Shown: in pieces, positions 9,206-17,666 of the stretch
Layout: every line of letters starts with the position of its first letter
Numbering within the stretch: position 1 is the stretch's first letter
Assembly (NCBI RefSeq): GCF_020010905.1
Contig: NZ_JAGJBY010000001.1
Location: 3,988,001 to 4,052,000 of the forward strand
From: Streptomyces acidiscabies
GTDB taxonomy: Bacteria > Actinomycetota > Actinomycetes > Streptomycetales > Streptomycetaceae
Direction: 5' to 3'
DNA length: 64,000 nucleotides
Program-made: the position numbers and the translations under genes
The notes under the pieces: model-generated
Databases searched by the model: none
Seen by the model: only the letters and a program-made list of their open reading frames with translations
What the model was told of the DNA's origin: nothing

Positions 9206-9694
9206 TCAGGCCCCTTCACGCACGTCCGGTGCGGGATGGGTCGCGCCCGCCTCCGGAGCCTCCGGCAGCAGGTGGGACAGGACCATCACGCTGATCGTCT
9301 TCCGGATGAACGGCTCGGTCCGGATCCGCTCCAGCACCTCCTCGAAGTGCTCCACATCCCGGGCCCGCACGTGCAGCAGCGCGTCCGCCCCGCCGGTCAC
9401 CGTCATCGCCGCGGTGATCTCCGGATGGTTGCGCACGACCTCCGCGAGCCGCCTGGGGGGCGCGGCGCCCTCGCAGTACACCTCCACGTACGCCTCCGTA
9501 CGCCAGCCCAGCGCCGCCGGCTGCACGGTCGCCGTGAACCCGGTGATCACCCCGGACTCCCGCAGCCGGTCCACCCGCCGCTTCACGGCCGTCGCCGACA
9601 GCCCGATCGCCGCCCCGATCTCGGCGAAACTGGACCGAGCGTTCGCCATCAGCGCCGTGATGATCTTCCGGTCGAGATCGTCGCCAGAGTTCAT
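9206..9694 (-). CDS. Lrp/AsnC family transcriptional regulator
   Basis: This is a feast/famine regulator. The 162-residue form starting at the ATG at 9694 (MNSGDDLDRK) fits the family. An N-terminal winged helix-turn-helix (LDRKIITALMANARSSFAEIGAAIGLSATAVKRRVDRL region, residues 6-45) is followed by a RAM/AsnC ligand domain (roughly 65-145) containing AMTVTGGADALLHVRARD. The frame extends upstream to 9769, but that would run into the promoter of the divergent response regulator. It lies immediately upstream of ddaH-rocD on the same strand and probably responds to an amino acid, likely arginine or ornithine (inference). Confidence 0.9.
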   Translation of the reverse strand: MNSGDDLDRKIITALMANARSSFAEIGAAIGLSATAVKRRVDRLRESGVITGFTATVQPAALGWRTEAYVEVYCEGAAPPRRLAEVVRNHPEITAAMTVTGGADALLHVRARDVEHFEEVLERIRTEPFIRKTISVMVLSHLLPEAPEAGATHPAPDVREGA

Positions 9695-9771
9695 GCGGGC
9701 ACTGTATCCAGCGGATACCGCCAAGCCCCGTACATGTGCACAACGCCCGTTCCCCCCTACACTCCCCATTC

Positions 9772-10521
9772 ATGCTGCGCGCCCTCGCCGTCGACGACGA
9801 ACGCCCCTCCCTGGAGGAGCTGCTGTACCTGCTGAACGCCGACCCGCGCATAGGCAGCGTCGAGGGCGCCGGCGACGCGACCGAGGCGCTGCGCCGCATC
9901 AACCGGGCTCTGGAGTCGGGGCCCGGCGGTCCCGAGGCCATCGACGTCGTGTTCCTCGACATCCAGATGCCGGGGCTCGACGGCCTGGATCTCGCGCGGC
10001 TCCTCACCGGCTTCGCGAGGCCCCCGCTGGTCGTGTTCGTCACCGCCCACGAGGACTTCGCCGTCCAGGCGTTCGACCTCAAGGCCGTCGACTACGTCCT
10101 CAAGCCGGTCCGCAAGGAGCGCCTCGCCGAAGCCGTACGCCGCGTCGCGGAACTGCGCGGCGCCGCCCCGCACATCCCCGTCCACGAACCCGACCCCGAC
10201 CACCTCCCCGTGGAGCTCGGCGGCGTCACCCGCTTCGTGTCCGTCGACGACATCACCCACGTCGAGGCCCAGGGCGACTACGCCCGCCTGCACACCGGCC
10301 AGGGCAGCCACCTCGTACGCATCCCCCTGTCCACCCTGGAGGAGCGCTGGCGCGCCCGCGGCTTCGTCCGCATCCACCGCCGCCACCTGGTCGCCCTGCG
10401 CCACATACGCGAACTGCGCCTGGACGCCGGTACGGTGAGCGTCCTCGTCGGGAGCGAGGAACTCCAGGTCAGCCGCAGGCACGCGCGAGAGTTGCGGGAT
10501 CTGCTGATGAGGAGAACGTGA
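9772..10521 (+). CDS. LytTR-family response regulator
   Basis: This is a two-component response regulator. Residues 1-120 form a CheY-like receiver with VDDE acidic residues, phosphoacceptor Asp63 (VFLDIQMPG), Thr91 and Lys111 (DYVLKPV). Residues about 145-245 form a LytTR DNA-binding domain with FVSVDDITHVEAQGDYARLHT and VRIHRRHLVAL. The 249-residue length is typical. It leads an apparent four-gene operon with a small membrane subunit, a sodium:solute symporter and a LytS-type kinase. This resembles the LytS/LytTR systems that sense pyruvate or other carboxylates and control carboxylate transporters. Confidence 0.92.
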   Translation: MLRALAVDDERPSLEELLYLLNADPRIGSVEGAGDATEALRRINRALESGPGGPEAIDVVFLDIQMPGLDGLDLARLLTGFARPPLVVFVTAHEDFAVQAFDLKAVDYVLKPVRKERLAEAVRRVAELRGAAPHIPVHEPDPDHLPVELGGVTRFVSVDDITHVEAQGDYARLHTGQGSHLVRIPLSTLEERWRARGFVRIHRRHLVALRHIRELRLDAGTVSVLVGSEELQVSRRHARELRDLLMRRT

Positions 10522-10570
10522 ACACATGAAGGCGCAGCACGGCCCGCTGTCGACGAGGAGACTCTGAAAG

Positions 10571-10933
10571 GTGCCCAACCAGGACCCCGCCGAGCGCCGT
10601 GTCACCGTGACCGGACCGCCCCGCCGCACCCGGCGTCCCTCCGGCGCCTACCGCCCGCGCACCGAGATCGACGAACAGACCACCCTCGGCCACACGTACG
10701 TCCGCTCCCTCATGCGCTCCCAACTGCGCGCCGCGCTCACCGTGTTCGCGGTCCTCGCCCTCCTCGTCGGCCCGCTGCCCCTGCTGTTCGCGGCGATGCC
10801 GGGCGCCCGCCGCATGACCTGGCTGGTCCTCGGGTTCTGTCTGTACCTCCCGCTCGTCCTGCTGGCCCGCTGGTACGTCCGCCGCGCCGAACGCAACGAA
10901 CGGGACTTCGTACGCCTGGTCGAAGACAAGTGA
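10571..10933 (+). CDS. Small membrane subunit associated with symporter (DUF485-like)
   Basis: This 120-residue protein starts at GTG 10571, preceded by GAGGAGA. The N-terminal third is hydrophilic and Arg/Pro-rich. Two transmembrane helices follow at about residues 55-77 and 85-103, and the C-terminus is charged (RRAERNERDFVRLVEDK). That layout matches the small DUF485-type partner proteins encoded directly before acetate/carboxylate symporters (YjcH beside ActP in E. coli). It sits 13 bases before the symporter gene. The family call rests on size, topology and position, not on a definitive motif. Confidence 0.72.
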   Translation: MPNQDPAERRVTVTGPPRRTRRPSGAYRPRTEIDEQTTLGHTYVRSLMRSQLRAALTVFAVLALLVGPLPLLFAAMPGARRMTWLVLGFCLYLPLVLLARWYVRRAERNERDFVRLVEDK

Positions 10934-10946
10934 ACCCCGGGGACCG

Positions 10947-13172
10947 ATGAACTCCTCGTACGCCATCCCCGCCGTCGCGCTCGTTGTCGTCGCGACCGTC
11001 CTCGTCGGCGCGTTCGGCCTGCGGATATCCCGTACGACGTCGGACTTCTACGTCGCCTCCCGCACGGTCGGCCCCCGCCTGAACGCCGCCGCGATCAGCG
11101 GCGAGTACCTGTCCGCCGCGTCCTTCCTCGGCATCGCGGGCCTCGTCCTCGTCCAGGGTCCCGACATGCTCTGGTACCCGGTCGGCTACACCGCCGGATA
11201 CCTGGTCCTGCTCCTCTTCGTCGCCGCCCCGCTGCGCCGCTCCGGCGCCTACACGCTCCCCGACTTCGCGGAGGCGCGGCTCGCGTCGCGGACGGTGCGC
11301 AGGCTCGCGGGCGGGCTCGTCGTCGGCGTCGGCTGGCTGTACCTGCTGCCCCAACTCCAGGGCGCCGGGCTGACGTTGACGGTCCTGACCGGCGCGCCCG
11401 GCTGGCTCGGCGGGGTCATCGTCGCCGTCGTCGTCACCGCGACCGTCGCGGCGGGCGGCATGCGGAGCATCACCTTCGTACAAGCCTTCCAGTACTGGCT
11501 GAAACTCACCGCCCTCCTCGTCCCGGCGCTCTTCCTCGCCCTGGCCTGGCACGGCGACGGGGGTCCGAAACAAGCCTTCGACGAGCCCGCGACCTTCCGC
11601 GAACAGCGTTCCGTACGCGTCGACGCGACCCTCGATCTGAACCTCGCGGGCCCCCTGACCGTGAAGGTGACCGGAAGAGTGGACGGCCGCCGGTACTCCG
11701 GCACGGAGGTGAGCCTGCCGATGGGCATCCACCGCGTGGAGCGCGGCACGCGCCTGGTCTTCCCGCAGGGCGCGGACGTCCCCACCGCCGACCGGGGCGC
11801 CACCGGCGGCATGTCGGCGTCCCTGGCGACGGGCCGCCAGGAACGCCCCCTGTACGCGACGTACGGCCTGATCCTCGCGACGTTCCTCGGCACGATGGGC
11901 CTGCCGCACGTCGTCGTCCGCTTCTACACCAGCCCCCACGGCGTCGCCGCCCGCCGCACCACGGTCGCGGTCCTCGCGCTCATCGGCGCGTTCTACCTCC
12001 TGCCCCCGCTGTACGGCGCCCTCGGCCGCCTCTACGCCCCCGAACTCGCCCTCACCGGCGACGCCGACGCGGCCGTCCTGCTCCTGCCCGACCGCATCAT
12101 CGGCGGCCTCGGCGGCGACCTCCTCGGCGCGCTGGTCGCGGGCGGCGCGTTCGCCGCGTTCCTCTCGACGGCGTCCGGCCTCACGATGGCCGTCGCGGGC
12201 GTCCTCACCCAGGACGTCCTCCCGGCGCGCAACGTACGCCACTTCCGCCTGGGTACGGCCCTGGCGATGGCGGCGCCCCTCGTCGCGAGCCTCCTCGTCG
12301 GCGGCCTCCCGGTCGCGGACGCGGTCGGCCTCGCGTTCGCCGTCTCCGCGTCCTCGTTCTGCCCCCTGCTGGTCCTGGGCATCTGGTGGCGCCGCCTGAC
12401 CCCGCCGGGCGCGGCGGCGGGCATGCTGGTCGGCGGCGGCTCGGCGTTTGTCGCGGTGGCCACGACCATGGCGGGCCTCCCGGTCACCGGCACCCCGCAC
12501 GCCCTCCTCGCCTGGCCCGCCCTGTGGTCGGTCCCGCTCGGCTTCCTGACGATGATCCTGATCTCCCTGGCGACACCGGGGCGGGTGCCGGCGGGGACGG
12601 CGGCGATCCTGGCGCGCTTCCATCTGCCGGAGGAACTGGTGGGGGAGGGGCGGGGGCTGCCGGGGGCGACCGGGTACGAGGCGGGGGCCGGGGCGGCTGA
12701 GGCTGGTGTGGGGAGTCTGCCGGGTGGCGGGGTGGCCGAGGGGGATATGGGGCGTTCGTCGCGTGGCGGTGTGGGCGAGGGCGGTGCGGGGCGTTCGCCG
12801 GGGGGTGGGGAGGCGGTGCCGGAAACTGGTGCGCGGCCGACCCGGGACACCGCGCGACCACTCGACCGCACACCCGGGCACGCGGGGCGCGAGGCCGGGG
12901 CGGTGGAGCCGTACGCCGGGGCGGTGGGGCCGGATGTCGGGGCGCCGCGTGACCGTGTCCCGCCGCAGTCCCGTCCGTCGGCAGGGGAGCGCCCGTCGGC
13001 AGGGGAGAGACTGCCGGTAGGGGAGGGGCCGTCGCAGGAGGACCGGGTCCCGCACCAGTCCGCATCGTCGGCTCCCACCGAGCGGCCGTCCCCCGTCGAG
13101 CGGCCCGCCCCGCAGAAGCGGTCCTCCTCCGGTGAGCGGCCCGTTCTCCCGGCATCGGAGTCCGGCTCATGA
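10947..13172 (+). CDS. Sodium:solute symporter, ActP/MctP-type (acetate/pyruvate)
   Basis: This is a sodium- or proton-coupled monocarboxylate symporter of the SSS family. The core (about residues 1-560) has the expected series of about 13 membrane helices. It also has SSS segments such as ISGEYLSAASFLGIAG near residue 50 and GTMGLPHVVVRFYTSP near 315, and an extracytoplasmic insert at about 205-300 that is common in actinobacterial ActP homologues. Residues about 565-741 are an unusual disordered Gly/Ala/Pro/Arg/Glu tail with imperfect repeats. The last four bases overlap the kinase gene (ATGA). The flanking regulator and kinase suggest substrate-responsive control. Confidence 0.88.
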   Translation: MNSSYAIPAVALVVVATVLVGAFGLRISRTTSDFYVASRTVGPRLNAAAISGEYLSAASFLGIAGLVLVQGPDMLWYPVGYTAGYLVLLLFVAAPLRRSGAYTLPDFAEARLASRTVRRLAGGLVVGVGWLYLLPQLQGAGLTLTVLTGAPGWLGGVIVAVVVTATVAAGGMRSITFVQAFQYWLKLTALLVPALFLALAWHGDGGPKQAFDEPATFREQRSVRVDATLDLNLAGPLTVKVTGRVDGRRYSGTEVSLPMGIHRVERGTRLVFPQGADVPTADRGATGGMSASLATGRQERPLYATYGLILATFLGTMGLPHVVVRFYTSPHGVAARRTTVAVLALIGAFYLLPPLYGALGRLYAPELALTGDADAAVLLLPDRIIGGLGGDLLGALVAGGAFAAFLSTASGLTMAVAGVLTQDVLPARNVRHFRLGTALAMAAPLVASLLVGGLPVADAVGLAFAVSASSFCPLLVLGIWWRRLTPPGAAAGMLVGGGSAFVAVATTMAGLPVTGTPHALLAWPALWSVPLGFLTMILISLATPGRVPAGTAAILARFHLPEELVGEGRGLPGATGYEAGAGAAEAGVGSLPGGGVAEGDMGRSSRGGVGEGGAGRSPGGGEAVPETGARPTRDTARPLDRTPGHAGREAGAVEPYAGAVGPDVGAPRDRVPPQSRPSAGERPSAGERLPVGEGPSQEDRVPHQSASSAPTERPSPVERPAPQKRSSSGERPVLPASESGS

Positions 13173-14374
13173 GCGGCTTCCTCGCCGGGCTCCTCGTCGC
13201 CGCCCTCCCGCTGCTCGCCGCAGGCTTCTGGCTGGGGCGGCGTACGGCGCGGCCCGAGTCCCTCGGCGGTCTCGGCACGCCGGTCGAGCACGCTACGTTC
13301 CAGACCCTGCACACGGCGTCCCTCGCGGCCCCCGCGCTGCGGGCCGGGCTCACGGAGGACTCGGCGCGGAAGTCGGCGCGCAGACTGCGGACGCTGCTCG
13401 GGACCGACGCGCTGTGCCTCACCGACGAGAAGAGCGTGCTCGCCTGGGACGGGGTCGGGGCGCATCACCGGGCCGAGATCATGGGGCGGCTGTCGGGGGC
13501 GCTGGAGACCGGGCGGGGGGAGGCGTTCCGGCTGGTGTGCGAGGTGCCGGACTGTCCCGTGCGGTGGGCCGTCGTCGCGCCGCTGACCGTGGACGAGCGG
13601 GTGCACGGGGCGCTGGTCGCGTGCGCGCCGCGCGAGTCCGCCGTCCTCGTCCGGGCCGCCGCCGAGGTTGCCCGCTGGGTCTCCGTACAGCTCGAACTCG
13701 CCGATCTCGACGACTCCCGTACCCGGCTGATCGAGGCGGAGATCAAGGTGCTGCGCGCGCAGATCTCGCCGCACTTCATCTTCAACTCCCTCGCGGTGAT
13801 CGCCTCGTTCGTGCGGACCGACCCGGAGCGGGCGCGGGAACTGCTGCTGGAGTTCGCGGACTTCACCCGCTACTCGTTCCGCAGACGCGGCGACTTCACC
13901 ACCCTCGCGGACGAACTCCACGCCATAGACCACTACTTGGCGCTCGTGCGGGCCCGCTTCGGCGACCGGCTCGCCGTCACCCTCCAGATCGCGCCCGAGG
14001 TCCTCCCGGTCACCCTGCCGTTCCTGTGCCTGCAACCCCTCGTCGAGAACGCCGTCAAGCACGGCCTCGAAGGCAAGGCCGACAAGTGCCACATCAGGAT
14101 CACCGCGCAGGACACCGGCGCCGAGGCCACGGTCGTCATCGAGGACGACGGCGCCGGCATGGACCCGGAGCTGCTGCGCCGCATCCTCGCGGGCGACGTC
14201 AGCCCGTCGGGCGGCATCGGCCTCTCCAACGTCGACGACCGACTCCGCCAGGTGTACGGCGACGACTACGGCCTCGTCATCGAGACGGCCCCCGGCGCCG
14301 GTATGAAGATCACCGCGCGCCTCCCGAAGTACCAGCCGGGCGTCCACCCGGCCGCCCGACTGGCACCGCAGTGA
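13169..14374 (+). CDS. LytS-type sensor histidine kinase
   Basis: This is the partner kinase of the LytTR regulator at the head of the operon. Its 401 residues comprise one N-terminal membrane helix (residues 3-22), a GAF-like sensory region (about 45-180), then a His_kinase (LytS-class) domain with IEAEIKVLRAQISPHFIFNSL in which His202 is the phosphorylation site. The catalytic ATPase region contains LCLQPLVENAVKHGLEG (N box), DDGAGMDP and GGIGLSNVDDRL. The start overlaps the symporter stop by four bases. With only one membrane helix, the signal may be cytosolic or relayed through the symporter (inference). Confidence 0.9.
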   Translation: MSGFLAGLLVAALPLLAAGFWLGRRTARPESLGGLGTPVEHATFQTLHTASLAAPALRAGLTEDSARKSARRLRTLLGTDALCLTDEKSVLAWDGVGAHHRAEIMGRLSGALETGRGEAFRLVCEVPDCPVRWAVVAPLTVDERVHGALVACAPRESAVLVRAAAEVARWVSVQLELADLDDSRTRLIEAEIKVLRAQISPHFIFNSLAVIASFVRTDPERARELLLEFADFTRYSFRRRGDFTTLADELHAIDHYLALVRARFGDRLAVTLQIAPEVLPVTLPFLCLQPLVENAVKHGLEGKADKCHIRITAQDTGAEATVVIEDDGAGMDPELLRRILAGDVSPSGGIGLSNVDDRLRQVYGDDYGLVIETAPGAGMKITARLPKYQPGVHPAARLAPQ

Positions 14375-14377
14375 ATC

Positions 14378-14548
14378 TCAGGGCTGGCGCATCACTATCA
14401 GGGCAAGTGTGATCAGCCCCAGCACGACCCAGCCGAACCACAGCCAGCCGTTGCTGCCGAGCGCGACCGTGTAGGCCGTCACCGCGACGAGTCCGCCGAC
14501 GGTGACCACCCCCATGGTCTTGGTGGAGCTGTCCGTGGAACCGGCCAT
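14378..14548 (-). CDS. 56-residue two-helix membrane protein
   Basis: A short gene reads on the minus strand from ATG 14548 to TGA 14378. The product begins MAGSTDSSTKTMGVVTV and ends LALIVMRQP. It has two hydrophobic stretches (about residues 12-28 and 33-53) separated by GSNGWLW. GAGGAGGGTG sits upstream of the start as a strong ribosome-binding site. The stop codon lies only three bases from the stop of the convergent kinase gene. I do not recognise a function; the clean RBS, membrane topology and good codon use support it as real. Confidence 0.68.
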   Translation of the reverse strand: MAGSTDSSTKTMGVVTVGGLVAVTAYTVALGSNGWLWFGWVVLGLITLALIVMRQP

Positions 14549-14610
14549 CGCGACACCCTCCTCAGGGCCGCCCTCCGCAGGGCGGGTCCACCCTCCATGG
14601 TGCCCTGATG

Positions 14611-15561
14611 TCAGCCCTGGCGTGAGTTCAGGGACGCCAGATACGCGTTGTACGCCTCCAGCTCCTTGTCACCGTCCCGGTCGGCCGCGCGGTCCTGGCG
14701 CTTCGCCAGGCGCTGGTCCGAGCCGTACCACTGGAAGAGGAGCGCGATCAGGACGATCACCGAGGGGACCTCGCTGAACGCCCACGCGATGCCGCCCGCC
14801 GCGCTCTGGTCCGACAGGGCGTCGATGCCGAGGGAGGCCGGCGGGTTCTCGAACGACTTCACCATCGGCTGCGACGCCATCATCAACGCGATACCGAAGA
14901 ACGCGTGGAACGGCATTCCCGCGAACAGCTCCAGCATCCGCATCAGATATCCCGGACGCTTCGGGCCCGGGTCCACACCGATGATCGGCCAGAAGAACAC
15001 CACGCCCACCGCGAAGAAGTGCACCATCATTCCGAGGTGCCCCGCCTTCGACCCCATCAGCGTGTCGAACAACGGCGTGAAATACAGCGCGTAAAGGCTC
15101 GCGATGAACAGCGGGATCGTGAACGCGGCGTGGGTGATGACCGTCATGTACCGGCTGTGCAGCAGGGCGAGCAGCAGCTCACGCGGCCCCTTGCGGCCCT
15201 TCCCCGCGACCGGCAGCGCCCGCAGCGCCAGCGTCATCGGCGCCCCGAGCAGCACGAGGATCGGCGAGACCATGCTGATGATCATGTGCTGCACCATGTG
15301 CACGCTGAACATGACCATGCCGTAGTCATTGAGCTTCGTACACATCACGAGCACGACGGTGAGAACACCGAGCGCGAAGGAAATGGTGCGCGGCCAGGAC
15401 CAGGAATCACCGCGCCGCCGGAGTTTCAGCACCCCCCACCCGTAAAGTCCGAGCCCGAGAATGCAGGCGACGAGGAAGAACGGATCAGCGGACCATTCCA
15501 ACCCCCGCCCCAGCGTGAACGGCGGCAGATCCATGGTCATGCCGTGCCCGCTGTGATCCAT
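14611..15561 (-). CDS. Cytochrome c oxidase assembly protein (caa3_CtaG family)
   Basis: This is a membrane protein involved in copper delivery or assembly of aa3/caa3 cytochrome oxidase. The 316-residue sequence starts MDHSGHGMTMD, a His/Met-rich copper-binding-like N-terminus. It then has about seven to eight transmembrane helices with the family's conserved MFSVHMVQHMIISMVSP segment and MELFAGMPFHAFFGIALM. The tail is charged. It is transcribed as a single gene with a repeat and the pfkA 3' end upstream. Confidence 0.88.
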   Translation of the reverse strand: MDHSGHGMTMDLPPFTLGRGLEWSADPFFLVACILGLGLYGWGVLKLRRRGDSWSWPRTISFALGVLTVVLVMCTKLNDYGMVMFSVHMVQHMIISMVSPILVLLGAPMTLALRALPVAGKGRKGPRELLLALLHSRYMTVITHAAFTIPLFIASLYALYFTPLFDTLMGSKAGHLGMMVHFFAVGVVFFWPIIGVDPGPKRPGYLMRMLELFAGMPFHAFFGIALMMASQPMVKSFENPPASLGIDALSDQSAAGGIAWAFSEVPSVIVLIALLFQWYGSDQRLAKRQDRAADRDGDKELEAYNAYLASLNSRQG

Positions 15562-15651
15562 AAGGGCGGCTCCAGACGAGGTGGGGAAATATGCGCCTAC
15601 AAGAGTAGAGCGACCCCCGGCACGTCATGTCACCGGGGGAGCAACCCACCT

Positions 15652-15700
15652 TTAGGGGCGCGGGGAACTGCGCGACCAGCCACAGCAGACCCGCACCCGC
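15652..15700 (+). repeat. 3'-end intergenic repeat, copy 2 (short form)
   Basis: The core TTAGGGGCGCGGGGAACTGC, then GCGACCAGCCAC and CCGCACCCGC, lies right after the pfkA stop codon (minus strand), in reverse orientation relative to pfkA. Short arms CGCG/CGCG can pair. Confidence 0.8.
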
Positions 15701-15708
15701 CGAACAAG

Positions 15709-16734
15709 CTAAACCACGCACTCCGCCTCGGCGTACCGCTGCTCCGGCACCGTCTTCAGCGTCTCCACCGCCTCCGCCAGCGGCACCATCTCGATGTCCG
15801 TCCCCCGCAGCGCGGTCATCTTGCCGAACTCCCCGCGGTGGACGGCCTCGACCGCGTGCCAGCCGAAGCGTGTCGCCAGGACGCGGTCGTACGCGGTCGG
15901 CGTGCCGCCCCGCTGGACGTGCCCGAGGATGACCGGCCGCGCCTCCTTGCCGAGCCGCGACTCCAGCTCGATGGACAGCTGCCGGGCGATCCCCGCGAAC
16001 CGCTCGTGGCCGTAGATGTCCTTGTCGCCCTCGTCGAAGCTCATGGTCCCGGCCTTCGGCTTGGCCCCCTCCGCCGCGACGACGATCGCGAACCGCTTGC
16101 CCGCCTCGAACCGCGCGCCGACCCGCCGGGTCAGCTCGTCGATGTCGAAGGGCCGCTCGGGGACGACGACCGCGTGCGCACCGGCCGCCATCCCGGAGTG
16201 CAGCGCTATCCACCCGGTGTGCCGCCCCATGACCTCGACGACGAGGACGCGCTGATGCGACTCGGCGGTGGTCTTGAGCCGGTCGAGCGCCTCGGTCGCG
16301 ACACCCACGGCCGTGTCGAAGCCGAACGTGACGTCCGTGACGGCGATGTCGTTGTCGATGGTCTTCGGTACGCCGACGACGGGCAGCCCGGCGTCGGACA
16401 TGAGCCGCGCCGCCTTGAGGGTGCCCTCACCGCCGATGGGGATGATCGCGTCGAGGCCGAGCTCCTCGACGTGCCCCTTGGCCCGCTCGACACCGTCGCG
16501 CAGATGGGAGGGCTGGACCCGGGAGGAGCCGAGGATCGTGCCGCCGCGCGCGAGGATGCCCGCGACCGCGTCGAGGTCGAGCTTGAGGTAGTCGCACTCC
16601 AGGAGGCCCTTCCAGCCGTCCCGGAAGCCGATGACCTCGTCGCCGTGGTCGACGACGGCACGGTGCACGACGGACCGGATGACGGCGTTCAGGCCGGGGC
16701 AGTCGCCTCCGGACGTGAGGACACCAATGCGCAT
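15709..16734 (-). CDS. pfkA: 6-phosphofructokinase
   Basis: It phosphorylates fructose-6-phosphate to fructose-1,6-bisphosphate in glycolysis. The 341-residue enzyme has TSGGDCPGLNA (nucleotide loop, residues 8-18), GGEGTLKAA near 102, PKTIDNDI with the catalytic Asp region near 122-129, MGRHTGWIAL, and VILGHVQRGG near 290. The Gly of GGEGT, in place of the Asp found in PPi-dependent enzymes, together with the Lys of PKTIDND, fits the ATP-dependent group III PFKs of actinomycetes. The start is the ATG at 16734, preceded by GAAGAAGG. It is a single gene. Confidence 0.95.
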   Translation of the reverse strand: MRIGVLTSGGDCPGLNAVIRSVVHRAVVDHGDEVIGFRDGWKGLLECDYLKLDLDAVAGILARGGTILGSSRVQPSHLRDGVERAKGHVEELGLDAIIPIGGEGTLKAARLMSDAGLPVVGVPKTIDNDIAVTDVTFGFDTAVGVATEALDRLKTTAESHQRVLVVEVMGRHTGWIALHSGMAAGAHAVVVPERPFDIDELTRRVGARFEAGKRFAIVVAAEGAKPKAGTMSFDEGDKDIYGHERFAGIARQLSIELESRLGKEARPVILGHVQRGGTPTAYDRVLATRFGWHAVEAVHRGEFGKMTALRGTDIEMVPLAEAVETLKTVPEQRYAEAECVV

Positions 16735-16924
16735 AGCGCAACAACCTTCTTCACGTGGGCCGGGGACCGGACCACGTCGTCCGGCTCGATTCCCCGCCAC
16801 CCTAGCGTCAGGAAGGGGTCGATCCGAAGGGTGCGTCCGTCTGCTGGACGCACCCGCTCACCTGCGCGGGGGCACCGTCAGACGGGCTGTTGACGGTGCC
16901 CCGAAAAACAGGTGAACACACAGG

Positions 16925-17653
16925 TCAGGCAGGCTGCTGGGCCGAGGCGATCCGCTCGCCCCGCAGCGCCTCGTACCACCGGTCGTCGCACGGCGGCAGC
17001 GCGTTCACATCGAGTGCGAGTTTCAGCAACAGGTCACCGATGAGCGGGTTGCGCGCGAGGACGGGACCGTGCATGTACGTCCCGAACACGGTGTCGCTGT
17101 ACGCGCCCTCCGTGCCGTCGCCCGTGCCGTTGCCCTTGCCCATCTGGACGCGGGCGAACGGCCGCGCCGTCGGCCCGAGATGCGTGACGCCCTGGTGGTT
17201 CTCGAACCCGGTGAGCTGCGGCAGCCCGAGCCGGGGGTCGATGTCCGCGAGGACGTCACCGACACACCGCTCGCCCTCGCCGCGCACCGTCGTCACGTCG
17301 AGCAGCCCGAGGCCCGGCTGGCGCTGGCCCTGGTCGTTGACGAACTCGTGGCCCAGGATCTGGTACCCGGCGCACACCGCGAACACGATCGCCCCGTTGT
17401 TCACCGCCTGGTACAGGTGCCCGTCCCGGATCAGCCGCTCCGCCGCGAGCCGCTGCGGACGGTCCTCGCCGCCGCCGATCAGGTAGATGTCGCCGGACGT
17501 CGGGATCGGCTGGTCGCTGCGGACGTCGAGCCGCGCCACGTCCAGACCGCGCTGCCGCGCCCGCCGCTCGACGACCAGGACGTTGCCCTGGTCGCCGTAC
17601 GTGCTCAGCAGGTCCGGGTAGACCCAGACGACCCGCAGTTGGTTGTCGCTCAC
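16925..17653 (-). CDS. gatD: Lipid II isoglutaminyl synthase, glutaminase subunit GatD
   Basis: GatD is the CobB/CobQ-type glutamine amidotransferase that feeds ammonia to MurT for amidation of the D-Glu carboxylate in lipid II. The 242-residue protein has the nucleophile in FAVCAGYQILG (Cys94, the same number as in characterised GatD), and the catalytic His in GTYMHGPVL. The GTG at 17653 is the start, 13 bases after the murT stop, so the two subunits are made from one transcript. Both are cytosolic and act at the membrane on lipid-linked precursor. Confidence 0.93.
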   Translation of the reverse strand: MSDNQLRVVWVYPDLLSTYGDQGNVLVVERRARQRGLDVARLDVRSDQPIPTSGDIYLIGGGEDRPQRLAAERLIRDGHLYQAVNNGAIVFAVCAGYQILGHEFVNDQGQRQPGLGLLDVTTVRGEGERCVGDVLADIDPRLGLPQLTGFENHQGVTHLGPTARPFARVQMGKGNGTGDGTEGAYSDTVFGTYMHGPVLARNPLIGDLLLKLALDVNALPPCDDRWYEALRGERIASAQQPA

Positions 17654-17666
17654 TGGCTGAATCCCC

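Noticed and set aside
12600..13000. Foreign DNA suggested by G-rich, GGG/TTG-heavy sequence
   Set aside because: Similar strand-biased G-richness recurs near 27200-29000 and 48200-49400 in unrelated genes, so it looks like local mutational drift.
10737..13055. 772-codon minus-strand open frame opposite the symporter
   Set aside because: GC-rich genes give long antisense frames; its composition (Arg/Gly/Ala-rich, no motif) and the clear symporter on the plus strand exclude it.
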